Shown here piece after piece: positions 63,393 through 64,000 of a stretch of DNA of 64,000 bases; position 1 is the first letter of the stretch; every line of letters begins with the position of its first letter. Both the position numbers and the translations under genes were made by a program. Source of the DNA: CAADGN01 sp035443945 (lineage in GTDB: Bacteria > Planctomycetota > Phycisphaerae > Phycisphaerales > UBA1924); the NCBI GenBank assembly GCA_035443945.1, contig DAOMNQ010000006.1, forward strand, positions 1-64,000. Reading direction: 5' to 3'. The notes below the pieces were generated by a model that was given only the letters and a program-made list of their open reading frames with translations, did not search any database and was not told the origin of the DNA.

Positions 63393-64000
63393 GTGGTCTG
63401 CCCTGCGAGCGCGCCGCGGGCGGGCGCGGGAGTGGTCGTGGCGGTTTCGCACGGTCCGACGCCTCGGCGGCGACGGAGGACGCGCTCGCGCACGAGAAGC
63501 GCGGCGACGAGGCCGAAGACGCCGATCATGGCGAGCACGCCGCCGAGTTGCATGACGCGGAAGGCCGCCAGCGTGAACGTGCCGGCGGTGGGGTCGTAGC
63601 GGTAGCAGAAGTGGAGGAAGTAGTCGCCGATGGACTGGGCGATCCTGCCGCCCGAGGCGTCGAGCAGCGCGAGGCGGACCTCGCGCGGCGGGTACTCGAA
63701 GCCGTAAACGGCGGAAGAGACGCGGCCGTCGGGCGTGAGAACGAAGAAGGCGACGGGGTGGCTGTATTCGCCGTTGGGCAGGGCGCGGTAGTCGTAGCCC
63801 ACGGCGTCGGCGAGGCGGCGGACGTGCTGCTCCTCGCCGGTGTGGAACGCCCAGCCGGCGCGGACCTCGGGGGTCTTCTCGCGTTCGTACCACTCGAGCG
63901 TGTGCTGGCGGGCCGAGGCGGCGACCGGCGTGCGCTCGCCGGGGTCGAAACTGACGACGACGATCTGGAAGTCCTTGCCGGCGGTGTAGTCGAGTTGGTT
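63389..64000 (-). CDS. SCO1/SenC-family copper chaperone, 5' end beyond window
   Basis: The frame is open to the window edge; about 200 residues of the C-terminal part are present. 'FQIVVVSFDPGERTPVAASA' is the SCO/thioredoxin strand, and 'GEYSHPVAFFVLTPDGRVS' contains the copper-ligand histidine (H in YSHP). A C-terminal membrane span ('LGGVLAMIGVFGLVAALLV') is unusual for SCO proteins, which normally have theirs at the N-terminus. SCO1 loads copper into the CuA site of subunit II, which fits its position upstream of coxB. Confidence 0.87.
   Translation of the reverse strand, partial: NQLDYTAGKDFQIVVVSFDPGERTPVAASARQHTLEWYEREKTPEVRAGWAFHTGEEQHVRRLADAVGYDYRALPNGEYSHPVAFFVLTPDGRVSSAVYGFEYPPREVRLALLDASGGRIAQSIGDYFLHFCYRYDPTAGTFTLAAFRVMQLGGVLAMIGVFGLVAALLVRERVLRRRRGVGPCETATTTPAPARGALAGQTT

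Overview
This GC-rich, gene-dense window (64 kb) looks like a bacterial chromosome fragment from the phylum Planctomycetota, probably class Phycisphaerae. The clues are Tat-exported Gfo/Idh proteins, VPxP...RRRR (PEP-CTERM-like) sorting tails, a dockerin-like tail, a eukaryote-type (GT3) glycogen synthase, and short palindromic repeats between genes. A run of ten N at 21453-21462 shows that the sequence is a draft scaffold. The placement is inferred from gene content; there is no rRNA or tRNA gene here to confirm it.

Layout. 1-4.3 kb: the 3' end of atpD, a 131-bp palindromic repeat, a hicBA toxin-antitoxin pair and four small genes (membrane protein, DUF1569, Eis-like acetyltransferase, hypothetical). 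4.4-8.7 kb (minus): two Tat-exported Gfo/Idh oxidoreductases, an ApbE flavin transferase and a membrane protein with one CxxCH. 9.2-11.5 kb (minus): a compact restriction-modification cassette (methyltransferase plus putative nuclease) lying between the first ~100 and last ~70 residues of what looks like a second DNA methyltransferase. 11.6-15.2 kb: a lone nuoB, a double-ACT protein, a YihY/BrkB membrane protein and a pseudouridine synthase. 15.3-19.2 kb: a coiled-coil protein, a large secreted repeat protein with twelve 'IDxxGDDxY' repeats, and a PEP-CTERM-like protein. 19.5-25.4 kb: glycogen metabolism (debranching enzyme, GT3 synthase, and divergent glgB). 25.5-29.3 kb: pdxH, panE, a PagL-like outer-membrane protein, and a diguanylate cyclase/HPt signalling pair. 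29.5-34.1 kb: an RND efflux pump. 34.4-43.8 kb: mixed genes, including a Tat-exported asparaginase-type hydrolase, a sigma-like regulator followed by a GIY-YIG-like protein, transporters and AlkD-like DNA repair. 44-50.5 kb: a lipoprotein phosphoesterase, rnc, rpmH (bL34) with its own terminator, and an OPT transporter with unusual inserted domains. 50.6-57.6 kb: a secreted zinc metalloprotease, a secreted dockerin-like protein split by an apparent frameshift, and a SUMF1-type protein. 58.1-64 kb (minus): a caa3-type cytochrome oxidase operon (SCO1, coxB, coxA, coxC, coxD and one membrane protein).

How the parts fit. The respiratory genes (atpD, nuoB, coxABCD, SCO1) point to aerobic respiration with an A2-type haem-copper oxidase. 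The glycogen genes form a complete set for elongating, branching and debranching. Many proteins are exported, and several carry C-terminal VPxP or dockerin-like tails. ATGA start/stop overlaps are frequent (for example 6388-6391, 11179-11182, 14294-14297, 15935-15938, 27297-27300, 32906-32909, 63389-63392), so operons are tightly coupled.

The points most worth a second look are the nested R-M cassette, the sigma/GIY-YIG pair, the OPT transporter with EF-hand-like and YHS-like insertions, the 131-bp palindrome present three times (two copies identical), and the frameshifted secreted protein at 53500-55397.
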